From a virus: 57,931 nucleotides of DNA. Below are positions 10,701-20,800 of this stretch, piece after piece (the first letter of the stretch is position 1; the number at the start of each line of letters is the position of its first letter). The notes beneath the pieces were generated by a model. The model was not told the DNA's origin. It was given only the letters and a program-made list of their open reading frames with translations, and ran no database searches. The stretch covers positions 1-57,931 of the IMG/VR virus record IMGVR_UViG_3300027763_000069, one strand, 5' to 3'. A program made the position numbers and the translations under genes.

Positions 10701-13700
10701 GGCAATACCTGTACCTGCTAGTTGCATACCCACTGCAATAGTTCCTGTTACTGCGCTGTTAACTACTAGTTGTGTACCAGTAATAGTGCCGTTGAATGTT
10801 GCTGTTACAGTAGGTTGACCATAAATCTGTGCAACCATTTCGTCAATAACAGTTCTAGTCTGTACAACTGAGCCGTTTGCCGCAAGTAGTTTAACACGCT
10901 CGCCGATAAATCCTAATGATCCGTATGTTGAGTCTGCAAGACTACTATGTAATGTAGCTACTGACGGAACTAGTCTGTTGTATGAACGACCGCATTGAAT
11001 ACTTTGGAAGTTGCCGCCAAACAATACGTCATAGGCTAATGCGCTAACCACATATCCTGCATCACGATTTGTTAGTGGCAGGATAGGGCTTTCATTTTGA
11101 TAGAAACGTGTCACCCAGGCCTGTGCATCATTTGCCGCTTCACTTGCGCGAGCTTGTATTGCATCATATGATGCTTTGTTTGATGTTGTTGCTAGGGCGT
11201 ATGCTCCGGATGTTACTGGAGTAATAACCAATGTAGAACCAGTAGCTGTAGCTGTTTGGCTCACGCTGATAGTCCAGCTTGTTCCAGATCCTGCTGTGAT
11301 ATAAGTGCCTGCGGCAATAGTTCCGCCTGTAACAATTTGTCCAATTTTAATTGTACCTGTTACGCTACTAACTGTTAGTGTTGTTCCGCTTGTTGTTCCG
11401 GTGAATGTGGCCGCTGATGAGTCCGCAACACCATTGTTGATCCAGTATAAAATATCAGCTACGCGAGCCTGTGCAAATGCAGCCGCTGCCGCTGATCCTG
11501 CTGTACCTGTTGTGTATTGTGTTGTTGTGTTTCCGGCACTCTCTGTGACATTGGCCTTGGTAATAACTTGACCAATAACTGTTGATAGTCTAGCTAGCGA
11601 GTTTTGTACACCTTTTAAATATGGTGCAACTAGCTGTGCTGTATTCAAACTGTAGTATGAGCTACCAGTGATTACTGATTGAGTGTTGCTACCATAAGTT
11701 AAGTCATAGCAGATTGCGTCAAGCATGAATCCTAGATCGCGTTTTGTTTCTGCTTTATAAGTTTCGCTGTAGTTAGTCCACTGTTCAGAACCAGTTAGAT
11801 TTGTGTCAGTGTTTAAGAAAGCAACGATTTCATCTTTAATGTACTGATAGTTTGCTTGAATCAATGTTACTGCATCGCCGTAGTTGGCTAGATATGATGA
11901 GTTATATCCAGTAACTGTTGGCATACTGATAGCTGGTTGATACGCTAGTCCGTTAGGATAGTTTGGATTGGTTGGGCCAGTAATAACTGTGCCTGCACTA
12001 AACATATCTTGAATAAGTTTAGTGTTGTTAACTACAAGATTAACAGCTGACAAGTTTCCTGTATCACCTGCGGGCAATGATTTTACCTGTGTTGCGGTGT
12101 TAGGGAATGTTGTTCCAGATGTTGTAGGAGTTATAGTAGTGTTAGATACCAAGTCAGCTAGCACTGATTGAATACGCAACAGTGCGGCAGATGTTTTTGG
12201 TCTGTCATTGTTCAAATATGTTTGTGGTTTTGCCACTTGAACAATAGTACTACGTAGTTCGTCTCCAACAATCGCTGTATCCACAGGCACTACGATAGGA
12301 CCATATTCGTTATATGTTCCAGTCTTTAAGTAGACTGTTGTATGTGGACGAGCTTCTTGAGGAATCTGTGAATATGTTCCTGCTGTTAGTGCGCCAGTAA
12401 TGATACTTAACAATCCCTGCGCTGTTGTTAGAGCACCTGTTTCAACTGAGCTGGCAGTAACAGTGGTTGTATTTTGAATAGCCTTAGTACTAATACCATT
12501 TAGTGTTTGGTAGTTGGCTGCTGGAGCAGAGTTAGCCATCACTGCTGGGAATAGTGTGTCTTTTAAGTATGAAAGACTGCCTGCAAATACAGGAGCCTGT
12601 TGAGTAGTACCGGTACTAGTGAAACTTGTTAGTGTTCTGAAGTACGCTTTTGTAGCTGTTTCAGTATACAAGTTTCCACCGTGTGTTAAATCAAATACGA
12701 TTCCGTCAATAACTGTACCTGTATCGCGTTCAGCTTTACTTTGTGTATAGTTAAATCTTGCAACTGATGCAGTATTACTACTAGGAGTTATTGCACGAGT
12801 CAGGCCGCTTTGATAAACTTCGCTGATTGTAAATGTTGTACTTGTTGGGAATGTGTTTACATAGTAAACTGTTCCGGCAGTTACGCCGCCTGTTGCGGCT
12901 GTAAAAGTAATAGGCATTCCATAATACATATTAGCAGTAGTTACTTGACTGCTAGTGCTCGAACCGCCAACAACAAAAGTATTTCCGCTTGCGCTTGTAC
13001 CTGTAACATTAAATGAATAGTTGACTTGAATAAAGTTATTAACTTCTTTCATCATGAACTGTTTGTTCACTGTCAATGCTAAGCCAGCATTGCTATTTAA
13101 ATAACCGTCTTCAACTTGTTTACAAGCGTATAGTAAACTTGACCATGGCTTATCTAGTGTTAGACCTTGTCCGTTACCTGATACGTCACTGCCTGATGGC
13201 GCTACGTATACAATATTTTGTAGTTCGCCGTAGTATTTCCAAGCAGGTTGATCACCGTCCACACGCAACACTTGTCCGTCTGTACCAATTGGTAGTCTTA
13301 CTGGGCCATTAGCCCCGTAGTAAACCATGTCACCTTGTGTAGTTAGCGCACCGCTATCTGCACCGCTTGCTAAAATATTCCAATATGTTCCGGTATCACT
13401 TAACGGATCGTTTACACCTGTAGATCCAATGTGAGCACTGATACAAATGTAGCTACTATTGCCGTAGTATACAGTATCACCGATAACATAAGTGATGCCA
13501 GTTTTCCATGTTGCCGCATAACCTGTTAATACGCTAACGGTACCAATTGGGCCTGTTCCGCCACCACCAGTAATAGTTTCTACTTTAACAACTAGATCGT
13601 TGCTTGGGCTTGCGCCGCCTAGCGCACTACCTAAAACTTTTAGTGTGTCATTAACTGTATAACCTGTTCCTGCTGTGCCGCCAATTACTGCTGAATAAGC

Positions 13701-14783
13701 AGTACCTGTACGAGTTACTGTAAATGTTGGACTTCCGGAACCAGTTGCTGTTACATTAGTACTAGCAACGTTTGTATATGTTGTGTTAGGAGCAGTAGCC
13801 CAGCGCATACCAGAACTTAGTTTGCTCCAGTTGGCGCCCGGAGGAGCCGATGCCGAGTTGTCTGCTGTTGCAATATAAGTGTAACCGCCTACATTTACGA
13901 CATTACCAATCTTGTAGCTTGTACCAGTATCCCATTCTCCTGAATATACTAGACCCGATGTGAATACTTTCCAATATGCTGTTTGTGTACTTGGTGTCTT
14001 TGGGCTACCCGATGTGCTATTTTGTATAGCGGTATATGTATATCCGCCGTAAGTTACAACGTCACCAACTTGATAGTCGTTAGCTGAGTTCCATGATCCT
14101 TCGAACTGGAAACCGTTAACAAATACGCTAAAGTTTCCTGTATCAATACTTGTACCAGTTGATGTGTGGTATGTGGTACAGATCCATAAATCTGCGCCAA
14201 ACTTGACCACATCATTTTGTTTGTAACGAACAGAGCTACCACTCCAATCGCCGAGATATGTAATACCTTGGTTGAATACGTCCCACTTTGAAATGTCGTT
14301 TTCTAAGCCAGAGGCCGCGGTTGAAGCAGAGGTATGTTGAGTCTTACAAACATACGTACTTCCGCCGTAGTAAACTAAATCACGAACTTTATATCGTGTG
14401 CTTGTAGCCCATGCGCCAAGCCATTTAAATCCTGCAGAAAACAAGTCCCACTTGCTTTGGTCGTCTTCTAAATATGTTTGGCTAGTATGTGCTGTTTTAC
14501 AAACGTATACTGTGCCGCCCCATAGGACAATATCACCTAAGTTATAATAGGTAGTAGCGGCCCATGTATTGCGCCAAGTTGTGCCATCTGCAATAAGATT
14601 CCACTTGGTTAATAACGGGTTAGCATTTGTGTCAGTGACAAATGCTGATGACGAAGTATGACTTATTACACAAATGTAAGTTTTTCCGCCATTTGTAACA
14701 ACGTCGTCAACAACATATCCACGACTCGCTGTCCATGTACCTTGGTACACAAACTTAATTCTACCTAATTTAAATTCTGCCAT
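4710..14783 (-). CDS. Giant modular tail-fibre/adhesin protein (3357 aa)
   Basis: One uninterrupted frame encodes 3357 residues. Residues ~1-470 hold seven modules of the form W-x(n)-Y-x(2)-GDVV-x(3)-G-x(2)-Y-x-C-x(3)-HTS (for example YNLGDIVLWGGTVYVCKTAH), like CBM5/12 chitin-binding modules. A pectate-lyase-like beta-helix starts near 524 (YVAPSGSDVSGNGQG) and includes YLKTGTYNE near 815. A conserved core around 1950-2030 contains NDYTTIISDGIGCWC. Many 40-50-residue beta modules are interspersed (GTGIAAGTSIISGSGTTW; GTYYIKQVLSSTQFTVS). BNR-like repeats follow at about 2370-2880 (GLAYGNGRFVALASDG), with GSGY-type repeats between them. The C-terminus has VPTQKAIKAFI, shared with the paralog at 14831-24388. 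A long side fibre or baseplate-attached adhesin is likely. GAGGA precedes the ATG, with a late promoter at 14804-14811. Confidence 0.75.
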   Translation of the reverse strand: MAEFKLGRIKFVYQGTWTASRGYVVDDVVTNGGKTYICVISHTSSSAFVTDTNANPLLTKWNLIADGTTWRNTWAATTYYNLGDIVLWGGTVYVCKTAHTSQTYLEDDQSKWDLFSAGFKWLGAWATSTRYKVRDLVYYGGSTYVCKTQHTSASTAASGLENDISKWDVFNQGITYLGDWSGSSVRYKQNDVVKFGADLWICTTYHTSTGTSIDTGNFSVFVNGFQFEGSWNSANDYQVGDVVTYGGYTYTAIQNSTSGSPKTPSTQTAYWKVFTSGLVYSGEWDTGTSYKIGNVVNVGGYTYIATADNSASAPPGANWSKLSSGMRWATAPNTTYTNVASTNVTATGSGSPTFTVTRTGTAYSAVIGGTAGTGYTVNDTLKVLGSALGGASPSNDLVVKVETITGGGGTGPIGTVSVLTGYAATWKTGITYVIGDTVYYGNSSYICISAHIGSTGVNDPLSDTGTYWNILASGADSGALTTQGDMVYYGANGPVRLPIGTDGQVLRVDGDQPAWKYYGELQNIVYVAPSGSDVSGNGQGLTLDKPWSSLLYACKQVEDGYLNSNAGLALTVNKQFMMKEVNNFIQVNYSFNVTGTSASGNTFVVGGSSTSSQVTTANMYYGMPITFTAATGGVTAGTVYYVNTFPTSTTFTISEVYQSGLTRAITPSSNTASVARFNYTQSKAERDTGTVIDGIVFDLTHGGNLYTETATKAYFRTLTSFTSTGTTQQAPVFAGSLSYLKDTLFPAVMANSAPAANYQTLNGISTKAIQNTTTVTASSVETGALTTAQGLLSIITGALTAGTYSQIPQEARPHTTVYLKTGTYNEYGPIVVPVDTAIVGDELRSTIVQVAKPQTYLNNDRPKTSAALLRIQSVLADLVSNTTITPTTSGTTFPNTATQVKSLPAGDTGNLSAVNLVVNNTKLIQDMFSAGTVITGPTNPNYPNGLAYQPAISMPTVTGYNSSYLANYGDAVTLIQANYQYIKDEIVAFLNTDTNLTGSEQWTNYSETYKAETKRDLGFMLDAICYDLTYGSNTQSVITGSSYYSLNTAQLVAPYLKGVQNSLARLSTVIGQVITKANVTESAGNTTTQYTTGTAGSAAAAAFAQARVADILYWINNGVADSSAATFTGTTSGTTLTVSSVTGTIKIGQIVTGGTIAAGTYITAGSGTSWTISVSQTATATGSTLVITPVTSGAYALATTSNKASYDAIQARASEAANDAQAWVTRFYQNESPILPLTNRDAGYVVSALAYDVLFGGNFQSIQCGRSYNRLVPSVATLHSSLADSTYGSLGFIGERVKLLAANGSVVQTRTVIDEMVAQIYGQPTVTATFNGTITGTQLVVNSAVTGTIAVGMQLAGTGIAAGTSIISGSGTTWLLNYNQSAASTTTSITSVTTSVVLNGTTYNNILTAGTTSGFVPGLVITITGTTIGNLTAGTYYIKQVLSSTQFTVSQTYLGSVFAITSTANGAMTGVVYGIYGGLGLTTDITASGTTVPVTTVTTSTNLITVASNAGMLVNMPIVFTGLPANITTTATTISSSSITLGATVSSLGVVVGQPVWFTGFTPQATGTQSTIVSNQVYYVKTASASAITIAATLNGTALTLTNATGLTLTANFNAAGGLVNGAQYWINSVTAGTYPAAGTTITVTESYKSGTAFAITNTVGSLTATCTAGMPINQGINDKNTNGTIQPWNNPTGSYSMATGYNNTLATIQGAEIIRANKSFLANEAVAYVLSQYTGTVTTTATNGTVTCSGAHNLTVGDPVVFSGTMFDGNIVAGTVYWVLTTPSTSTLTLTITAPGTGTQSTKTLNGGSGSMTVSYYILTDKAVRDATYHIDGLIYDLGLTGNYKSTRSAQVYLSAQGGATANDLFHLRNGTGLRNMTLNGLTGAMTLPNALGTRRPTAGAYSSLDAGFGPNDSAVWISNRSPYPQNLTLFGSGCSGLKIDAALHSGGNKSIVANDYTTIISDGIGCWCTGSGALTELVSVFAYYSYAGYLAEYGGRIRATNGNSSYGTYGVIAEGIDSYETPIYGRLNNRANPAYITNVVTDGTDEILRLEYQNAGNAYTNALPTVSGAGYNIVAIQDEFRDSAVFETRLVDLNNGRGIGGSNYLTASNVAQTGTVGTITIANSDIQLSSAYVGMRIQLIGGTGVGQFANIIGYAQSNKLANIVRPNFAILTITTNNTTVFTVASTATMYVGMPIYLGAAVAGLSTGTVYYVSTTSFTATTFRLSTSAANAAAGTNISLNATSATPAVTAASIIVGTTLTVGTLTSGTIYPGMLLTGGSVLPNTFVVANISGSGAGSTWTVSVSQNLASTSLTGTIAVPVYEAGWDHVVPGDTVVSLLDATSAYIIEPALSYTAPGFTSTGITMTAAVTTTWAGLAYGQGKFVATSNATGVASTATTTDGTTWAAGGALPTDASSKWGNVVYGGGQNATATAVVGGVGGSGAVLTAVVGATGTNVQGQIISITVVNGGYNYLTPPTIVIVGASGSAGATATARVLNGQIQAVDMIITGSGYASETVTVTAVTSSLSSITATTWGSGYYASPIVTIAAPVTATGWSSGGAATSGSYYSAVDTTVSPNVTNYYLAGGSGNFSSTKPTFTNAIYGKSGYGASGTGASGTFGVALTYVGTLAVAGANTNTNAAGYGVTSYTISQTGYGYTTTPTVTVTDPNAAFVAISTATASAAYSSDQGSTWSATGGTTGKTNLNSLAYGNNLYIAVGGTSSASAVSLSGSPTGTWSDQSSNITANSSGYTNVAYGAGVFCAIGGTVSSFMAANPTAWYAGATLPSKTWAGLAYGNGRFVALASDGTVYYTTNWQTKNWTTTPSYATNNTWTQAPTCGGTSTSILSSSNTWTKIRYGQGLFVAISSGTVFATSPDGIDWTRQTASSSSSWLGLAFGNPVNATLGRVPTWVAVSNTSGKIATKIATGARPQGRAKVVNNQVSEIRMIEPGSGFPRGNIVSTSATSTGTITVDDITNLTANQPIVFNGTNSGGIVAGTYYFVKGTPTSTSGLAGTIQISTTSGGSVFALTASTPTGMTYNAGPIITQTDPNKVNTAPLAARTGNGALGNPSFAHRGTANTTATASYAGDGYADLYQVGTYVNVSGLYQIPTPGCNVVFSSILGTSRWYKLVSVTNVTGIAGNYSATFQINPGLTTLTAPSHNDLITTNLSYSNVRLTGHDFLYIGTGGFSATNYPYVDATKAVSANQQLFVGGGRVFFTSTDQDGNFNVGNLFGVQQSTGTATLNASAFNLSGLQSLTLGSVSLGVGSATIYQFSTDPYFTANSDGVVPTQKAIKAFITAQIGGGQSSLNVNTITSGQIYIAGNTISNTNNAQIYVSSKMLFTGGIDGAPVALVYFGQR

Positions 14784-14803
14784 TTTATATCATCCTCTGA
14801 TAG

Positions 14804-14811
14804 TATTTATC
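14804..14811 (-). promoter_or_regulatory. T4-type late promoter (GATAAATA) for the 3357-aa fibre gene
   Basis: The minus strand reads GATAAATACTATCAGAGG, matching the NATAAATA late-promoter octamer of T4-like cyanophages (T4: TATAAATA), which gp55 recognises. By T4 spacing, transcription would begin near 14798. That gives a ~15-base leader with a GAGGA ribosome-binding site before the ATG at 14783. Confidence 0.65.
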
Positions 14812-14830
14812 TTTGTTGTATTTCTTAGGT

Positions 14831-17800
14831 TTACAATCCGCGCTTTGTTGCGCTTCTCATAAACATATCCAATGCTGCCATACTGCCATCTACGCCCTTG
14901 CCGTTAATATATACTTTATTAGCCATCTTAATAGCTGATCCAACTAGACCGTTAGATACTGTTGATTTAATAAAGTTTGGTGCACCAATGCTTACTGTAC
15001 CTGCAATAAAGTTACCGGTATAGGTATTTGCACCACCCTGGCTCAAACGTCCTGTTAGATAAGATTTGACTGCTCGCTGTGTTGGAACTATTGCGTCCGA
15101 GTTGGCTGCAAAAGTATTGTCTGTACTAAACTGAGTAATAACAACACTTGAGCTACCGACTGCTATACCGCCTAGGCTTAGGGTTTCTAGTCCGCTTAGT
15201 CCAAACTGTGTTGCATTTAAAGTAACTGTACCAGTTGCCTGTTGTACCCCAAACAATCCGCCAACGCTAAAGTTTCCGTTTTCGTCTGTACTAGTATAGA
15301 AAACGTGTCCCTGGTTTGTCTCAACTGCCTGTTGATTAATCTTAGCAGTTGTAATGTCAGTGTATGGATAATTAGCTGTGGCCCTATTGCCTGTTCCTAC
15401 TAGTAGGAAGTCATGGTTGGTTACACGACACTGACTATATAGTTGTCTTAACTCTACTGCTGTTCCGTGATTAGGACTTCTTGCTGTAGTCATCTCCGGC
15501 GATATCTGTATTGTCGCTTCAATAAACGGTGCAGTAGTTCCAAAAACAGCACTTGCACTTGTTACTTTATATATTTGGCTACTGCCAGCAATAGATAAGT
15601 TACTTCCGACTAGAGGAACAGATTGTAGATTTTTAACGATCAAGTTTAATCCTGTTTGGAAAGTATCTGCATATCCGTTTCCTGTAATTGTTACCACAGT
15701 TGATGTAGTATTATATCCGGTTCCTCTATTAATAAATGTTGGGTTAGCTAGAGCCCCATTTCCAACACGAGGTGTTATTGATGCTGTAACTGAAACATTA
15801 TAGTCTGAGAAGGTAACTGATGGAGAGGATGTATAGTTTGATCCAGGTTCCCACAATGATACCGCAGTTATAACTCCGGAGTCAATGGATGGTCTTCCTT
15901 GTGCTCTGGCGCCTTCGCTGATTACAGTGACATTGCCTGAAGAACTACCATCTCCGGTTAGTGTTGCAAATAAACCAATATTTGATGTACTATAACCAAA
16001 TACCATTGCGCTAATACTGCCGTAGGTCAATGTTCGAGTTTTCCAATATATGCCGTGTTCTGATGAGTAAGCATCAGTTCCGTTAGCGTTTACTGCGACA
16101 AACACACCTTGACCGTAGGCTAAGTTTGTTGCCGACATATAAGTTGCAGATTGTGTCCAGTTAACTCCGTCAAAACTGATTGCTGATCGTAATCCTCTAC
16201 CTGATTGTATTGCTACAAACTTATTATTACCAAACGCTACGTCTGTATATGCCGGACCACCTACTGCAAATGACAATCCAGTTGTGCTACCTGCACCTGT
16301 TGTTATAGGATTTGTACCTTGGATTGCATTGATATATGTTGCCGCTAATGTAAATGATGATTTACCGTTAGTTTCACTTATGTAATATGTACCGTTAGTG
16401 ACGGTTCCGTCGCCTGTTAACGGCCCACTAACTACAACACTTTGTCCAACTACTAGTTGAGTTGCAGTTGTTGTGGTACAAGTAAACTGTCCAGCACTAC
16501 CAATAATAGTTACACCTGACAATATAACGTTACTTGTAGGTAGTGTAGAAGAGTTCCAAGTTATTCCATCTGGGCTCCATGCCGTTTGTCCGTTATTATT
16601 AACTGCAACAAATATACCTGAACCGTAAGTTAATGCTACCCAAGATCCGATAGTACTTGTAATTGCTGTACTTGCATCAGTATTATTCAAGTGCATTAAT
16701 AATGTTGTATTTGCATCTGAAACAAATTCTTGTAGAGTAGGAGTAAATGTAGTTGTGTACCTACTTACTCCACGGCTAACTCTTACTTCATCAATATAAC
16801 CTGTAGCAAGTGTTGCACCGGTAAATGATGCTCCAATTACTATTGGGCGAGTTGCATAGGTGTTAGCATCTGTATAAGTTGTAGGAGTTAGTGTTCCGTT
16901 AACAAACAGTCTAGTTGTTCCACTTGCACGTGATACAGCAACATGGTTCCATGAACCTGCTGAACAAGTTACGCTAGATGTAATTTGATATGCGTTGTTA
17001 ACAAATAATCTTATATTACCAGAAGTATTCATTTCTAGATATATTGCCGCATCATTACTAGTACTGCGTTGATCGATTAGTACCTGTTGTGCGCCAAGAG
17101 CCGTTGGACGCCAGAAAAATTCAACAGTGAAATCTTCTTTGTTATAGGCAAATCGCGCATCACTTGCAACTGTGACATAGCTTGAACCATCTAAGTATAA
17201 ACTAGATATGCCAAATTTTTGTTGTGTAGTGCTTATTACAGGAGTGCCTGTTCCTGTTATTGGAGTACTACTCGGCAAGCTAGTTGCTGTCCAAGTTAGT
17301 CCTTGATTAGATGAGTATGCCGCACGAGTATTATCACTGCTTATCGCTACAAAAGTACCATTACCATAAGCAATTTTACTCCATGAAGAGTTTGTTGGTA
17401 GTGAGCTAGTTCTCCATCCTAATCCGTTGGAATTAGAGTAGGCTACTACCGAGTTGCTTCCTGAAGTTGTTGTACCTAATGCCGCCCAATAAGAGTTTCC
17501 GTAGGCAATACCGGTCCATGCATTAACAGTCGATGGTAGTGATACTGGTGCCCAAGTTGTGCCGTTAGATGATACAGCACCTTTTGTTCCGCTAGTAGGA
17601 ACCGCTATAAAATAATTGTTTCCATATGCAACTGCACTAAATGATGCGCCATTTGATAACGGTGATGATACAACTCCGCTAGCTTGTTGGTATGATGGTA
17701 AACTAAATGTTGTTTTAGGCTCTATAATATATGAGCTGGTAGAATCAAGCGTAACAACATCCGGAGTGCCGGGAGTAATATTGTCCCATCCGCTTGCTGC

Positions 17801-20800
17801 CATTTGCATATTTCCTACTCCCGTAGCTAATGTAATAGGAGTTCCTGCTCTTGATGTGCTGATTGACAATGTGGTATTACTACTGCCTTGTCCCGGAGGA
17901 GTTATTGCAGTTATAAAATAACGAGTATAGGAGTTTATTCCTCCAAACAAGCTAGTTGAAAATGTGCCGTTCATTGTACTAATATTACCAACGCTGTTAG
18001 TAACAACTAGTCTAGTTCCAGTACTAGTCAATGTCATTGATCCTGTACCGGCACCTAATGATATTGCTTCGGGACAAGTTCTTGCTAGTATTAATCCATC
18101 TTTATTAGTTAAAGTAAATGTATTTGTTTTATCTAATGTGATAGTAATTTGATTAGTAGACGGGTTAATAGTTTGAATGTAATATACAGTCTCAGGAGCA
18201 ATGTTACCAAATGTTGTTCCACTAGGGATACCGCTGAATATTATTGGGTTGCCTACAACAAAATTAGTAGTGTCACTAACTTTAATCAAGTTTGTACTGA
18301 ACTCAGTTTGTGTTGCAGTAAATCTAATAATGGTATTTGTTATGTTAAAGTTATTAGCATCAACAATTTTGCTGATATAATATGTTGTGCCCGGACTAAT
18401 AGCCGCATCAAATATTGTTCCACTGAATACCACTGGATTCAATGCTACTAAACTAGAAGTCGTAGCTCTTACTGTGTTAGTTGTACCGCCAACTGTTTCT
18501 ACTGAGGTTAATGTAACTTTATTTGTAGATACAGTAAAGTTATTTGCATCAATAATGTCATTAATATAGTAAGTACTACCTAATGATAATCCACCTAAAG
18601 ATACACCGGTAAACTGAATGTCAATGTTTGGCACCATGTTTGAAGTTGGTGCTTTGATATAACCGGAATATCTTGGGTATGTCATAGTCTGACTTCCAGA
18701 TGCTACTGTAGATAACTGTATTGGGTTGCCCGATATCTCGGTAGACAGTTGAATAAGATCAAGATCGTAATCAATATCTACAATATAGTACAAGTATCCT
18801 TCTGTAATATTAAAACTGCCTGCACCGAATGTCACTGGCATGTTTAATGCTAGGCTTGCTGTTGGAACAGCAATCGTGTTTATTACTCCGCCGACTGTTG
18901 CAGTAACTACTACTGTATCAATGGAAGTGGCTGTTGCCGTTGTTGTATAGTATGTTGGAATAAATTGTACTGCTTGATTAACATACCATGTGCTTATATC
19001 TGTACCCGATGACAGTGTTAGCAAGTTAAGAGCGGCTGTTGCACTATAAGTTGATGATATTACACTTACTGGATCCACTGTTTCTTTTAATACCAATGCA
19101 GTTTTAGAAGTAACTCCGTTTGCATCCACACCTGAAGAGTTATTATAATAAGACACAAAGCCGTATTGTCCTGCACCTGTACCGCTACTGACAAATATAC
19201 GCATACCCAAGTAGTTATAAAGCCCTTGGTCAGTAGATGCTAATCTAATAGAATAATCATTTCCTTCTTGAGCGGTGTTTACACTAGTTGCATAGCCAGC
19301 GCCGCCGGTAAATCCATTATTGTCTGTTATAATTCTAGCATTAAACACTGACTGGCTTCGAGATTCTTCGCCGGATAGTATTGCGCCTGCACCTGCGCCG
19401 ACTACTTGATAGTTTGCATATGCTGTAAATCTATTAGTTGTTGTTTCAAGATAAAACTCTGGCAGAACTTCTACTGAAGAAACTTCTAACTGTGCGCCAT
19501 AAATTATTGAATATGTATTGGCAATTGGAGCATTTGCACCTTGTGGGAAAAACTTGTAAGTTAGTGAGGTATTAACGCCAGTGGAATCATTTATTGACAT
19601 CCAAACTCTATACCATCCGGTTACTAGTGTTTTCTGAGCACCGTATGATGCTGGTAGTGTTCCACCATTGGCTGAATTTGTAATACTTGTTCCGCTATAA
19701 GGCGTTACAGTATGACTAGAAACGTTATAATTGATGCCGCTAGTTACTGTTGTTGCTCCAGAAAATACAGCTTGCATATCAATGCTTGCTGAGTTTCCTG
19801 CATACACATACATACTCAGTGTAAATGACTGACTGCTACCAGCAGGTACTGTACCAGATGTTGCATCAATAGTTGAAATGCCTGTACCTGATAAGTTGCC
19901 TACAACAATAGTCAAATCATTTGTAATATCTAAACCGCCTAATTGCGAACCGCTAATTAAAATATTGTTTCCTGTTTGATACAATGTTCCCGCGGTATTA
20001 ACAGTTACTACATAACCAGCAGGAGTAACTTTAATATCGAATGTTGCACCGTTACCTGGAGCACCATCTTGTGTAACTCCACTGATGTTGGTATAACTAT
20101 ATCCTGCAGGATTGATTGCAATGCTTTGTTGAATATATCCTGTACCAGGTGTGCTAGTTGATCCAGTTAACAACCATGCTTCTGTGTAGCCCGTTGGTGC
20201 AATGTTGTTCTTAATGAACGATACGTTAGCATCGTTAGTCCATACAGTAAGAAACTCATTACTCCATTTTAGCATGTTAGTTGTAGGGTTATAGTATGCT
20301 GAACCAGCATTGCTATAGTTTAATTTTAACAACTGATCAGATGTACCAAACGCACTAATAACTCCAGCCTGAACTTGTTGTGATTGGTTGTTCACAGTTC
20401 CTGTTAAAGGAACTTCTGTTAAATCGTACCCTTCACTAACAACTCCAAATGTACCGTATGAGCTGTTGCCGTTGGCTGAACGAATGCGACCGCCTGCTTC
20501 TGCAAAGTAGCCAGCGTAGCAGTAGTATGAGAATACTGAAATAGCTTCTGTGATAGCACCAGGACCTGTACACCAAATGCCAATACCATCGCTGATTACC
20601 ATAGTGTAATCATTAGACACGATCGATTTACTTCCGCCATTATGTAATGTACCGTCAATCTTAATTCCGGTAGATCCGTCGCCAAATACTGTTAAGTTTT
20701 GAGCATACGGACTCTTACGAATAATCCAGGCACTAGTATCATTAGGTCCGGTTCCTGGATCTAAACTTGTGTAGGACCCGCCTGTTGGACGAGCTGTTTG